From the NCBI RefSeq assembly GCF_001550135.1, contig NZ_LRUE01000010.1, forward strand, positions 1-64,000: DNA of 64,000 bases, read 5' to 3'. The notes beneath the pieces are model-generated. The model was not told the origin of the DNA. It ran no database searches and saw only the letters and a program-made list of their open reading frames with translations. The stretch is from Pseudoalteromonas shioyasakiensis (GTDB lineage: Bacteria; Pseudomonadota; Gammaproteobacteria; Enterobacterales; Alteromonadaceae). Each line of letters starts with the position of its first letter. Position 1 is the first letter of the stretch. Positions 54,313 through 63,145 of this stretch are shown here, one piece after another. Made by a program: the position numbers and the translations under genes.

Positions 54313-55920
54313 TTAGATTTCTGTCCATACTTGGCTGGCACCCGGTACATCTCCTTGGGTCCACCACTGCGCTCGATAGCGCTGTCCTTGATAGGTTACT
54401 TCGTCGCCGCCTTGATAGGCTTTGCCGCTGTTCCATTCGATTGATGCACTGCCAGATTCAAGCTGCCATGCATCACTACTGTCTGGTTGTGCGCCTTGGT
54501 TCCACCATTTCGCGCTGTAGATTCCACCGTTGAAACTCACTTTATCGCCCGTGTTGTATTGGCTTGTGCTATTCCAAGCAGGCACGCTCGGATCAACTGG
54601 ATCAGGGTCGACCACAGTGCTATTAAGCACAGTCACGGTAAAACTTACTTGGCTTGTGAGCTCGCCATCTGACACAGATACACTTACGGTGTAACTTGCA
54701 TTAGCATCCACAGCAGGGGCGTTTAGCGTGATGTTGGCATCATTACCCGTAAAGCTCAGTGGTGCCGGTACATCCCAGCTATAAGTTAAGGTGCTTTGCT
54801 GATCATCAAAGGCGTGCAGGTGTATCGCAGTGCTGCTTTCTTCTTCGACTTGAAGGTCATCTGGTTGATGAATTCTCGGCGCGGTATTGTCAGGAGCTGC
54901 TTGTATGCTTAGTGCAAAGCTGTAGTTTACATTCGTTGTAAAGACCTGATTAGTCATTAAATCAGACGCATCAAAGGCAATATCTCCGGCGCTATTTTGC
55001 ACGCCAATATTAACTAAGTGCGCGTAATTAAGGTTTAACAGCGCTGCAAATTCAGCCTGCCAATTAGCTTGATTATCAGCTGTGATCTGCATTTGTTGAG
55101 TAAGTAACTCTTGGCCATTTTCATCAAATAACCGAGCTGACACACTACCGCCAACCTCAGCGTCTTGTCCTTGACGAACAAAGTAGCTGATTGCTGTCCA
55201 ATCGCTTGGCTCTGTCGGGGTCGCATCGCTAACGATATTAATATCGCTACAGTTGTAGAAGCCTTCGCCACCGGCATCATCTCGTTGCCAACGCGTGTAT
55301 AAAATGGCATCGCCACTGCGCCCTTGTGGAATCGATACGCTCATTTCATAGTAACGGTCGTTGTTAGCATCAATGCTAAAATCAAGATTACCGTACTCTT
55401 CAACAAGCTCTAGGTCATCCCAAGTAAGCACTTGAGTCGCACTATCAAAGCCCGGTTTTGTTAAATAAAACTGCCAAAAACTCGGGTTATGCGGCGTACT
55501 CGCTAAAAAGCGCACTAAAATATCGCCATTTGCATTAGGAATAACCTCACTGCGTTGCCAATGCGCTGAAGGTAAATCCATACCGCGTTTTTCTGGGTCG
55601 CCTGCGGCACATAATCGGCCATCAGGTACACTTTGTTTTACTGCTTCAAGGTCAGTGTAGTTAACCGTATTTGCCGAGTATTCAATGTCTTGCACAAACT
55701 GCACATGCCCTGCTTCAACAAACGCTGCGCGACAAGCAAGGTTAGGGATCCCCGTGCCATCCGCAGGCCACCAGTACCCGCCATCGGCATTACAAAATGC
55801 TTGGCGCGCCTTCGGGCTCTCTAAGAATCCGTGGGCATTCACATGGCTTGATGCACAGGCAAGCAGCATGCTGGTTGCCACTGCCGATAAAGACAATGCC
55901 TTTGATTTCATTACTTTCAT
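54313..55920 (-). CDS. Chitin-active lytic polysaccharide monooxygenase (AA10, GbpA/CBP-like)
   Basis: This exported protein of about 535 residues has a signal peptide ending HVNA|H, so that the mature chain begins with His30 of the copper-binding histidine brace (HGFLESPKAR). The second His is in TPHNPSFWQFYLTK, and the axial aromatic in EGFYNCSDI. A linker domain and a PKD-like domain (PRIHQPDDLQVEEESSTAIHL and on) precede two CBM5/12 modules (AKWWNQG, AQWWTQG). It oxidatively cuts crystalline chitin and makes it accessible to the two flanking chitinases. The ATG at 55920 is chosen over a TTG at 55950. LLAC at 19-22 resembles a lipobox, but lipid attachment there would abolish the His brace. 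Confidence 0.93.
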   Translation of the reverse strand: MKVMKSKALSLSAVATSMLLACASSHVNAHGFLESPKARQAFCNADGGYWWPADGTGIPNLACRAAFVEAGHVQFVQDIEYSANTVNYTDLEAVKQSVPDGRLCAAGDPEKRGMDLPSAHWQRSEVIPNANGDILVRFLASTPHNPSFWQFYLTKPGFDSATQVLTWDDLELVEEYGNLDFSIDANNDRYYEMSVSIPQGRSGDAILYTRWQRDDAGGEGFYNCSDINIVSDATPTEPSDWTAISYFVRQGQDAEVGGSVSARLFDENGQELLTQQMQITADNQANWQAEFAALLNLNYAHLVNIGVQNSAGDIAFDASDLMTNQVFTTNVNYSFALSIQAAPDNTAPRIHQPDDLQVEEESSTAIHLHAFDDQQSTLTYSWDVPAPLSFTGNDANITLNAPAVDANASYTVSVSVSDGELTSQVSFTVTVLNSTVVDPDPVDPSVPAWNSTSQYNTGDKVSFNGGIYSAKWWNQGAQPDSSDAWQLESGSASIEWNSGKAYQGGDEVTYQGQRYRAQWWTQGDVPGASQVWTEI

Positions 55921-55972
55921 TGTTGTTCTCGCTGTAGAAATGCGGAGCAAAGTGCTTGCTCCGCTTAGTTGG

Positions 55973-58900
55973 TTAAAGCGTGCAACTCACCGTCCAGTCA
56001 GCCGATGTGCCTGGCTCTGTGCTCGTCCACCACTTTGCTTCGTAAATCACGTTGTTGTGATTCATTAAGTCGCCGCCAACAGCATGGCTTGGGTTACCAG
56101 CCCAGTCAGTTTGCGGCCAATTTGGATACACAGGGATGCTTGCTACATCAACACCATTACAGCTTCCCTCGCCACCCGTATCACCACCGGTATCACCACC
56201 GGTATCACCGCCAGTATCACCACTGCCTGCAGTGCCATCTGGTAGCATTGGGTATTCGTATTTAAAAGCGTAAGTTTTGCCATTTTTCTCAATAGTGAAA
56301 TTAGTTGGCCCCGTAATTGGCATGTAGTACATAACTTGTGCCTCAACGGTTTCACCTGTGTTAAATGACTTTTCGATACCGCCCCACTCATTCACTAAGG
56401 TGATTGAAAAACGATGGAACTCATTTTCAAAGCCGCCGATATTATCGCCAGCTGCATTCGAGCCATTCGCTTCAACAGCCATGCCGAGCTTTTCTTGTGC
56501 ATTCCAATTTGATTTGAAAATTGCCGAGGTAGAAACGGGCACATCAAAGCTGATTTTTGCGCCGCTTAAGTCGATATCTGAGTTATTGGTGAATGCGAAT
56601 GTAGGTGAAATTGGGTAGTTATCATCACCAATTGGGAAGTCTTTCACTGTAAAGCTTACGTCTACAGCTTCGCTTGGCAGGGTAAAATCGACATTGCCTT
56701 GATGAGTGTTGTAAGCCACACCACTTTGGTTAAATTTATCGTAAGCAAGTGTGGTTAAGCTTGAGCCCATGAAGTACTCACCTTTCGCTGAGTCATAATC
56801 ATAGTCACCAGCAAGCTCCCAGAACATAATGCCACCAAGGCCATTGTTGATAACATAATCAACTTTGGTTGCCATTGATTGCTCATCTTCAATTGATAAG
56901 AATACCTTTTTCTCTGCATTCCATAGCCATGGAGCAACCGCTACATCATCGTAAAAACGTGTGTAAGTACCCGTTAATACATCATCTGCATCGGTTTCTG
57001 GCGTTAGGCCATAGATTTCAAGGTAAGAAGGGTTAATGCCATTTTCGAGATTTTTCGCATGCCATAGCGGGTTCGAACCTGCTGGCATTTCTTCACCAAC
57101 ATCGTTCTTATCGTGCCATAGGTTATCTATGCCAAGTGCGCCATTACCGCATTGGTTTTTCTCACCAACGCCTGTCCCTTTAGCACATTTTGATTGATCT
57201 GGCAGCGCTGCTTGGCCCCATAAACCATTAGTACCGCCCGACACATCTTTAAAGCCACGGGTGTAATATGGAATACCAATATTGATTCGACCCGCAGAGA
57301 CCGCACCGCGGAAGTAACGCACAGCCCAATCCGTATTTAAGTAACCAATACCTTCAAACTCAGCGGTGGTATAAACGCCCCATTGCGCTAATTCAGAATC
57401 AAGACCGGTATCAAACAAGGCTGCGTTGTGGCCTACATGTGAATTCCATGCACCATGTAAGTCATAAGACATAATGTTAACGTAATCGAGATACTTCACG
57501 CTTTGGAATGTTTCCATACCACGTAATAAGTAACCTGAAGATGGCGAAGCAATTGTTAACAAATAATGCTTACCTGCCTTTTCACCTGCAATATCAAGTT
57601 CTTCACGTAGTTTTTGCATCAATACGCGATACGAGGCATTAAGACCTGCACGACGTGCATTAGAGATAGGAAAATCATCAGGGTGGCCTGAGTCATTCAT
57701 TGACGATGGGTATTCGTAATCAATATCGACACCATCAAAGCCGTAGGTTTCAATAAATTCAACGGCACTTTTCGCAAAGGCATCAATTCCCGCTTGATTC
57801 ACGGAGCCATCGGCATTGGTTGTCATCGTGTAGAAACCACCGCTATTTACGCGAGTACCGTCTTCACCAAAATAACCGCCAGTTTCAGCCCAACCACCTA
57901 CAGAGATTAAGGTTTTTACATCTGGGTGTTGTTTTTTGAATTTATTGAGTAAGTTAAAGTGACCTGTGTAACTAAAACTTGGATCCATTTCAGCGCCTGT
58001 AACGCCCGGCCAAGTCATATTTGTCGCTGGGTTGCCAGCTGCATTGGGATCACCAATCGAGACCTTGTTATTGCCATCAACATGCGCAAAGGCATAGTTA
58101 ATATGGGTGATCTTGTCCCAAGGGATATCATTCACTAAGTAGCTTGGCTGACCATTGGCACCATTTCGCCAACTCGTAAAATAACCAATAACTCGGCGTG
58201 GATGATCGGCGCCCATTTTCTCGCGGCCATTTGTATCATACACACTACAGTATGGGGTATTCACACCCGGTGTTTGGTATAAGCCTTGCGGTTTACAATC
58301 GCTACCAGGTTCTGTTGCTTCAACAACATTAACAACTTTGCTTTGTGTATCCGTCGCGCCTTCGTTATCGGTCACCGTTAAGGTAAATGAAAATTGCCCA
58401 AGTGCTGGAGCCTGCCACGTATAACTTGAAGAAGCGGCACTTGCTTGATGAACTTCAGTGCTGTTTTCAGTTAACGATAACGCAGTCACTTGGCCATCGC
58501 TATCAGTGCCAGAAAGCGCAAACACCACACTGTCACCCACAGTTACTTGTGATGGCAGTGAGCTAAATTCAATGCTTGCCACTGGCGCTTGGTTAACCGG
58601 CTCAACGTCATCAGACACACTCACTGAATGTGCAACCGCTGTAGAGGTTAGCCCCAAATCATCCGTTGCGACCGCGCTTATCACATGGCTGCCTTGCGTT
58701 GCTTGCCAGCTCGCTGAATAAGGTGCGCTTGTCACTACACTCAGCGATGTACCATCAACAAAAAACTCTACACTTGCCACGCTACCATCAGGATCAGCGG
58801 CGACAGCGCTTATGACAACGCTGTCACTTGTGGTAAATAAAGAACCCTCTGCGGGTGTTAAGCTGCTAATTTGAGGTGCTTGATTCTCATTGACAACGCT

Positions 58901-59149
58901 GTCACAAACACTCAATAAACGCCACTCTTGATCGACACCAGAAGTCTCCACAGGGTTGGTTTGCGTCCACCACTTCGCTTCATAAGCGCTACCTTGTGCC
59001 TGAACCTGATCACCACCAACATGTGTTTGCCCTTGTTGCCACACTTCTAAGTTGCTGCAATCAATCGCAGCCTGTGCTGTAAAGCCGTATAAACCTAGTG
59101 ACAGCGCACTCAGTTTAAAGGCATTTCTTATTAATTTATGCGAGCTCAT
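55973..59149 (-). CDS. Large GH18 chitinase with N- and C-terminal CBM5/12 domains
   Basis: The 1058-residue exported enzyme has a signal peptide (1-27), a CBM5/12 module (about 33-80, AKWWTQ), an Ig-like domain (90-180), a PKD domain (185-275), and a GH18 barrel (about 315-790) with catalytic D472-G-V-D475-I-D477-Y-E479. Next come a beta-sandwich domain typical of marine chitinases (about 800-970), a Gly-Asp-Thr repeat linker (GDTGG four times) and a final CBM5/12 module (AKWWTSTEPG). GGAGGGA precedes the ATG. It is the first gene of the cluster, 52 bp before the LPMO gene. Confidence 0.93.
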   Translation of the reverse strand: MSSHKLIRNAFKLSALSLGLYGFTAQAAIDCSNLEVWQQGQTHVGGDQVQAQGSAYEAKWWTQTNPVETSGVDQEWRLLSVCDSVVNENQAPQISSLTPAEGSLFTTSDSVVISAVAADPDGSVASVEFFVDGTSLSVVTSAPYSASWQATQGSHVISAVATDDLGLTSTAVAHSVSVSDDVEPVNQAPVASIEFSSLPSQVTVGDSVVFALSGTDSDGQVTALSLTENSTEVHQASAASSSYTWQAPALGQFSFTLTVTDNEGATDTQSKVVNVVEATEPGSDCKPQGLYQTPGVNTPYCSVYDTNGREKMGADHPRRVIGYFTSWRNGANGQPSYLVNDIPWDKITHINYAFAHVDGNNKVSIGDPNAAGNPATNMTWPGVTGAEMDPSFSYTGHFNLLNKFKKQHPDVKTLISVGGWAETGGYFGEDGTRVNSGGFYTMTTNADGSVNQAGIDAFAKSAVEFIETYGFDGVDIDYEYPSSMNDSGHPDDFPISNARRAGLNASYRVLMQKLREELDIAGEKAGKHYLLTIASPSSGYLLRGMETFQSVKYLDYVNIMSYDLHGAWNSHVGHNAALFDTGLDSELAQWGVYTTAEFEGIGYLNTDWAVRYFRGAVSAGRINIGIPYYTRGFKDVSGGTNGLWGQAALPDQSKCAKGTGVGEKNQCGNGALGIDNLWHDKNDVGEEMPAGSNPLWHAKNLENGINPSYLEIYGLTPETDADDVLTGTYTRFYDDVAVAPWLWNAEKKVFLSIEDEQSMATKVDYVINNGLGGIMFWELAGDYDYDSAKGEYFMGSSLTTLAYDKFNQSGVAYNTHQGNVDFTLPSEAVDVSFTVKDFPIGDDNYPISPTFAFTNNSDIDLSGAKISFDVPVSTSAIFKSNWNAQEKLGMAVEANGSNAAGDNIGGFENEFHRFSITLVNEWGGIEKSFNTGETVEAQVMYYMPITGPTNFTIEKNGKTYAFKYEYPMLPDGTAGSGDTGGDTGGDTGGDTGGEGSCNGVDVASIPVYPNWPQTDWAGNPSHAVGGDLMNHNNVIYEAKWWTSTEPGTSADWTVSCTL

Positions 59150-59553
59150 TCGCTCCCTCCGCCCAAAGTTTTAATAACATTTATTTTACAAATCCAACTT
59201 TAAAGTAACACAAAGCGCTATTACGTCAAGCTTGTATTTACCTTTAAAGGGTAAAATAAACACACTTTTTGATGCGAGATTCAGTTAAAACCACTAAAAA
59301 AGAATTAATTATTTTTATCAACAAGCAAAAACGAGGATGATTCTACCGAGTAAGAATGAACATAAAGTTAACAATATTTTAACCATGGAAAGCACGGCAC
59401 TTCTGGCTTGTATAAAAAACAAGCAACGTTTGTGTGAGGGTAGGCGAAAATAATTACCGTATCGATTATGGGTATATAACGAATAAATTAGTTTTCAGGT
59501 AATAATTTCTATAAAAATAGAGTGAAAATTATTCTTAACACGAAATTTAGTCA
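59150..59553. other. Intergenic region upstream of the chitinase cluster
   Basis: About 400 bp of AT-rich DNA carrying the chitinase promoter region. A hyphenated palindrome, TTTACC-TTTAAAG-GGTAAA (59237-59255), lies 88 bp before the chitinase start and could be a repressor operator. No ORF of coding character was seen. Confidence 0.4.
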
Positions 59554-59557
59554 TAAA

Positions 59558-59584
59558 AAAAGCAAACACTCAGTGTTTGCTTTT
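59558..59584 (-). terminator. Rho-independent terminator after arfA
   Basis: AAAAGCAAACACT and AGTGTTTGCTTTT are fully complementary and, on the minus strand, followed by further T residues. It ends arfA transcription 30 bp after the stop codon. Confidence 0.9.
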
Positions 59585-59613
59585 CACAAAAATCCTATTT
59601 GATCACAACTTAA

Positions 59614-59805
59614 TTAAGCAGCGATTAAATAGGACTCTCGTCCTGCATGTTTTGCCTTACGTTGATATGCACCTTTACCTTTTTTAGGCTTCTCTACTTT
59701 TGCTGTGAACAGCTTAGATGTCACCATTGCGGCGTACACATTATCGTTAATGACACCGCGACCAGTATCTACTTGGCCTTGTGTGCGTTGTTTCTTTTTG
59801 CTCAT
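59614..59805 (-). CDS. arfA: Alternative ribosome-rescue factor ArfA
   Basis: The 63-residue basic protein matches ArfA: RGVINDNVYAAMVTSKLFTAKVEKPKKGKGAYQRKAKH contains the conserved DNA/NVxAxxxxxLF, the VE-x(2)-KKGKG(S/A)Y basic segment that enters the empty mRNA channel, and RKxKH. ArfA recruits RF2 to ribosomes stalled without a stop codon, as a backup to tmRNA. TAGGAG lies 6 nt before the ATG. In E. coli a hairpin near the end of arfA makes truncated mRNA; here GGAC-GAGA-GTCC lies at the corresponding place. Alone between the chitinase and antiporter genes. Confidence 0.9.
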   Translation of the reverse strand: MSKKKQRTQGQVDTGRGVINDNVYAAMVTSKLFTAKVEKPKKGKGAYQRKAKHAGRESYLIAA

Positions 59806-60039
59806 TTTTTGCTCCTATTAAATGTGTTGCGAGTATATACCTAGCCTAGCGCTACGCAAGTATTTTTAAGGAAAAATCGATGATTTTTTACCCCTTACTT
59901 TGTCTTACTCGTTTTGACTAAACACCATGCCTTGTTGTCATTTTACTGACTAAATTCGTATTTTGATTGCATTCACTACCTAACTGCTGGCAAAACTAGC
60001 GAAAACAACCATAGTTAATTAAAAACAAACAGGATTACG

Positions 60040-61911
60040 ATGACTGACTTTCTCTTAATCGCCTATATATTCCTCATTGCAGGCATTATCGCCGTGCCTA
60101 TTGCCAGCAAATTTGGGCTTGGCTCTGTGCTTGGCTATTTACTCGCAGGTATTGTTATTGGGCCAACACTGACATTTTTAAATGTTGATGTGATTGCCAT
60201 CCAGCATTTTGCTGAGTTTGGTGTAGTAATGATGCTGTTTATTGTTGGCTTAGAACTTGAACCCAAAGCGCTTTGGTCAATGCGAAAACAGCTTATTGGC
60301 CTTGGTGGCGGACAAGTGATTTTATCAGCTGCCGCGTTTACTGGGATTGGTTTAGCATTTGGCCATGCTTGGCAAACAGCACTTACAATAGGCTTAATTT
60401 TATCGCTTTCATCGACCGCGATTGTGCTGCAAACGCTTTCAGAGCGCGGGCTATTAAAATCAGATGGTGGCCAAGCCTCATTTAGCGTACTACTCACCCA
60501 AGACATAGCCGTTATTCCTATGCTTGCGTTTATTCCCTTGCTTGCTTTACCTGAATTAGCACCCGCCATTGCAGGTACAGCCCATGCAAGCGAAGACGGT
60601 CATGGTGGTTTGAGTTTGGTAGCAAACCTTGAGAGCTGGCAAGCAGCGCTGGTTACTTTAGGTATGATTACGCTCGTCGTTTTTGGCGGTAACTACTTAA
60701 CCGCACCGATTTTTAGATTTGTTGCACAAGCACGGCTTCGCGAGCTATTTACCGCTACAGCCTTATTCTTCGTGATTGGTATCGCTTTGATGATGTCATT
60801 AGTTGGCTTATCACCTGCACTTGGCACCTTTTTAGCGGGTGTTGTGCTTGCAAATTCACCTTATAAACATGAGCTTGAAAGTAATATCGATCCCTTCAAA
60901 GGGCTATTACTTGGATTATTCTTTATCACCGTTGGCGCAAGTATCAATTTTCAATTACTCGCAGATAACCTAGCTACCATCGTGCTATTAACCGGCGCAC
61001 TGATTGCAACTAAAACAGTTGTGCTATTAATTTTAGGCCGCATTTTTGGCTTAAGAGGCGCCGCACTTTGGTTGTTAGCACTAGGGCTTGCACAAGCTGG
61101 TGAGTTTGGTTTTGTACTACTGGCTTACAGTGTGTCTAATAATGTTTTAGCCGCAGCCGTTGCCGACCAACTATTACTGGTTGTGACCTTATCAATGCTG
61201 CTTTCGCCGGGGTTATTTATTCTCTATCAACGTGTGATAGCACCGCGCTTTATTTGTGAGCAAGCAGGAAAAGAAACAGAAGAGTTCCCTGATGATAGCC
61301 ATGTGATCATCGCAGGCTCAGGCAGAATGGGTGGGCTGGTTGACCGTATTTTACAAGCTGGCGGCTATAAAACCACCGTGATTGATTACAACTACAAACA
61401 ACTTGAGGCCCTTGAGCGTGTTGGTATTCGTAACTTTTTTGGTGATGCCACTCGACCAGATCTACTCAGTGCTGCAGGCATTGAAGATGCAAAACTGCTG
61501 GTTGTTGCGCTTGATGATGCCGAACAAATCACTAAATTAGTTCGCTATGCGATGCAAAATTACCCGCATTTACATGTGGTTGCCCGCGCCGTAGACCGCC
61601 ATCATGTATACGATTTATGGGCTTACGGCTGTCGAGATATTATTCGCGAAACCTACGACAGCACCATGCGCATGGGCCGTTCATCATTTGAAGCACTCGG
61701 TATTGAACGAGAAAAAGCCCAAGAAATGGTCGATATTTTCAGTGAGTTTGATAAAGAAATGCTACGAGAAGCTGCCGATGTCTACGAGATCGGCGTGCCA
61801 TTCGAAGAAAACCATGCCTATATCGAACGTATCACCAAATTATTCGATGAAAAAGAACCCGAAATAAAACAACAAATGCGCGAGATATGCGAGCGAGTTA
61901 AAAGGGACTAG
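60040..61911 (+). CDS. CPA2-family cation:proton antiporter (KefB/KefC-like)
   Basis: The 623-residue protein has 12 or so membrane helices of the Na+/H+ exchanger fold (residues 5-400; SKFGLGSVLGYLLAGIVIGP, LFIVGLELEP, SLSSTAIVLQ, LGTFLAGVVLANSPY). A cytoplasmic TrkA-N Rossmann domain follows (VIIAGSGRMGGLVDRILQAGGYKTTVID; FFGDATRPDLLSAAGIEDAK), as in KefB/KefC. A helical tail completes it. KefB/C export K+ in exchange for H+ under glutathione-adduct control; no kefF/kefG ancillary gene is adjacent. AGGA precedes the ATG by 6 nt. The stop is followed directly by the right repeat array. Confidence 0.9.
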   Translation: MTDFLLIAYIFLIAGIIAVPIASKFGLGSVLGYLLAGIVIGPTLTFLNVDVIAIQHFAEFGVVMMLFIVGLELEPKALWSMRKQLIGLGGGQVILSAAAFTGIGLAFGHAWQTALTIGLILSLSSTAIVLQTLSERGLLKSDGGQASFSVLLTQDIAVIPMLAFIPLLALPELAPAIAGTAHASEDGHGGLSLVANLESWQAALVTLGMITLVVFGGNYLTAPIFRFVAQARLRELFTATALFFVIGIALMMSLVGLSPALGTFLAGVVLANSPYKHELESNIDPFKGLLLGLFFITVGASINFQLLADNLATIVLLTGALIATKTVVLLILGRIFGLRGAALWLLALGLAQAGEFGFVLLAYSVSNNVLAAAVADQLLLVVTLSMLLSPGLFILYQRVIAPRFICEQAGKETEEFPDDSHVIIAGSGRMGGLVDRILQAGGYKTTVIDYNYKQLEALERVGIRNFFGDATRPDLLSAAGIEDAKLLVVALDDAEQITKLVRYAMQNYPHLHVVARAVDRHHVYDLWAYGCRDIIRETYDSTMRMGRSSFEALGIEREKAQEMVDIFSEFDKEMLREAADVYEIGVPFEENHAYIERITKLFDEKEPEIKQQMREICERVKRD

Positions 61912-62120
<209 letters not shown>

Positions 62121-62873
62121 TAGTAGGAATGGCTTCAGCCATGAGCTCTCAAACACCACACAAATGTAAAACTAGTAGACGTAGGCGTGAAATTTATTTC
62201 GCGCGCCATGCAAGCATAACGCCTACGTAGCTAGGTTCGAGGTTCGAGGTTCGAGGTTCGAGATACGAGGTGCGAGATACGAGAGTAAACGCGATATAAA
62301 TCTGATGCGTTCGTAGGAATGGCTTCAGCCATGAACTCTCAAACACCACACAAATATAAGACTACTCGACGTAGGCGTGAAATTTATTTCGCGCGCCATG
62401 CAAGCATAACGCCTACGTAGCAGCGGCTTTATTCCGCGCCATTGGTGAGGGATGTGAATTATGAGATGAGATGTTCGAGGTGTTAGGAGCTAGGAGCTAG
62501 GTGCGAGATGCGTGGTGAGAGATACGAGATACGAGAGTAAACGCGATATAAATCTGATGCGTTCGTAGGAATGGCTTCAGCCATGAGCTCTCAAACACCA
62601 CTCAAATGTAAAACTAGTAGACGTAGGCGTGAAATTTATTTCGCGCGCCATGCAAGCATAACGCCTACGTAGCTAGGTTCGAGGTTCGAGGTTCGAGGTT
62701 CGAGATACGAGGTGCGAGATACGAGAGTAAACGCGATATAAATCTGATGCGTTCGTAGGAATGGCTTCAGCCATGAGCTCTCAAACACCACTCAAATGTA
62801 AAACTAGTAGACGTAGGCGTGAAATTTATTTCGCGCGCCATGCAAGCATAACGCCTACATGGCTAGGTTCGAG
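62121..62873. repeat. Four near-identical ~190-bp tandem units
   Basis: The landmark GGCTTCAGCC begins at 62131, 62321, 62573 and 62763, giving periods of 190, 252 and 190 bp; the longer period contains an extra 62-bp heptad/REP stretch. Each unit carries TGGCTTCAGCCA, an inverted repeat ACGTAGGCGT...ACGCCTACGT, the REP hairpin GCGTGAAA-TTTA-TTTCGCGC, a run of GAGGTTC heptads and AAACGCGATATAAA. Copies differ at only a few bases, so amplification is recent. Confidence 0.85.
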
Positions 62874-62945
62874 AGAAACGCGATATAAAATCGCTGCTAC
62901 AGACTCGTGTCTCGCATCTCATGTCTCGTATCTCGCACCTCGAAA
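62874..62945. repeat. Inverted copy of the left-array module
   Basis: The stretch with ACGCGATATAAAATCGCTGC, TACAGACTCGT and CTCGCACCTCGAAACTCGC matches, in reverse complement, the sequence at about 50950-51030 in the left array. Confidence 0.7.
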
Positions 62946-63033
62946 CTCGCTAACTTTCCCCTTTACTCTCGCTAACTTTCCTCTTTACTCTCGCTAACTT
63001 TCCCCTTTACTCTCGCTAACTTTCCCCTTGCAA
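62946..63033. repeat. 22-bp tandem repeat, four copies
   Basis: CTCGCTAACTTTCCCCTTTACT recurs head to tail with starts at 62946, 62968, 62990 and 63012 (exact 22-bp period; one C-to-T difference in copy 2, last copy degenerate). The same CTCGCTAACTT and TTTCCCC words frame the left array. Confidence 0.85.
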
Positions 63034-63094
63034 CTTTCTAATTAAAGACAGCTGTCATTAATTAGAGTGAAAAATGTCGAATACTACAATTAAG

Positions 63095-63123
63095 CAAAAA
63101 AATAGCGCCGTTAGGCGCTATTT
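63095..63123 (-). terminator. Rho-independent terminator after the second TonB receptor
   Basis: On the minus strand AAATAGCGCC-TAAC-GGCGCTATTT forms a 10-bp stem followed by TTTT. It lies 22 bp beyond the receptor stop codon. Confidence 0.92.
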
Positions 63124-63145
63124 AAGTTTCATATCAACTTAGGAA

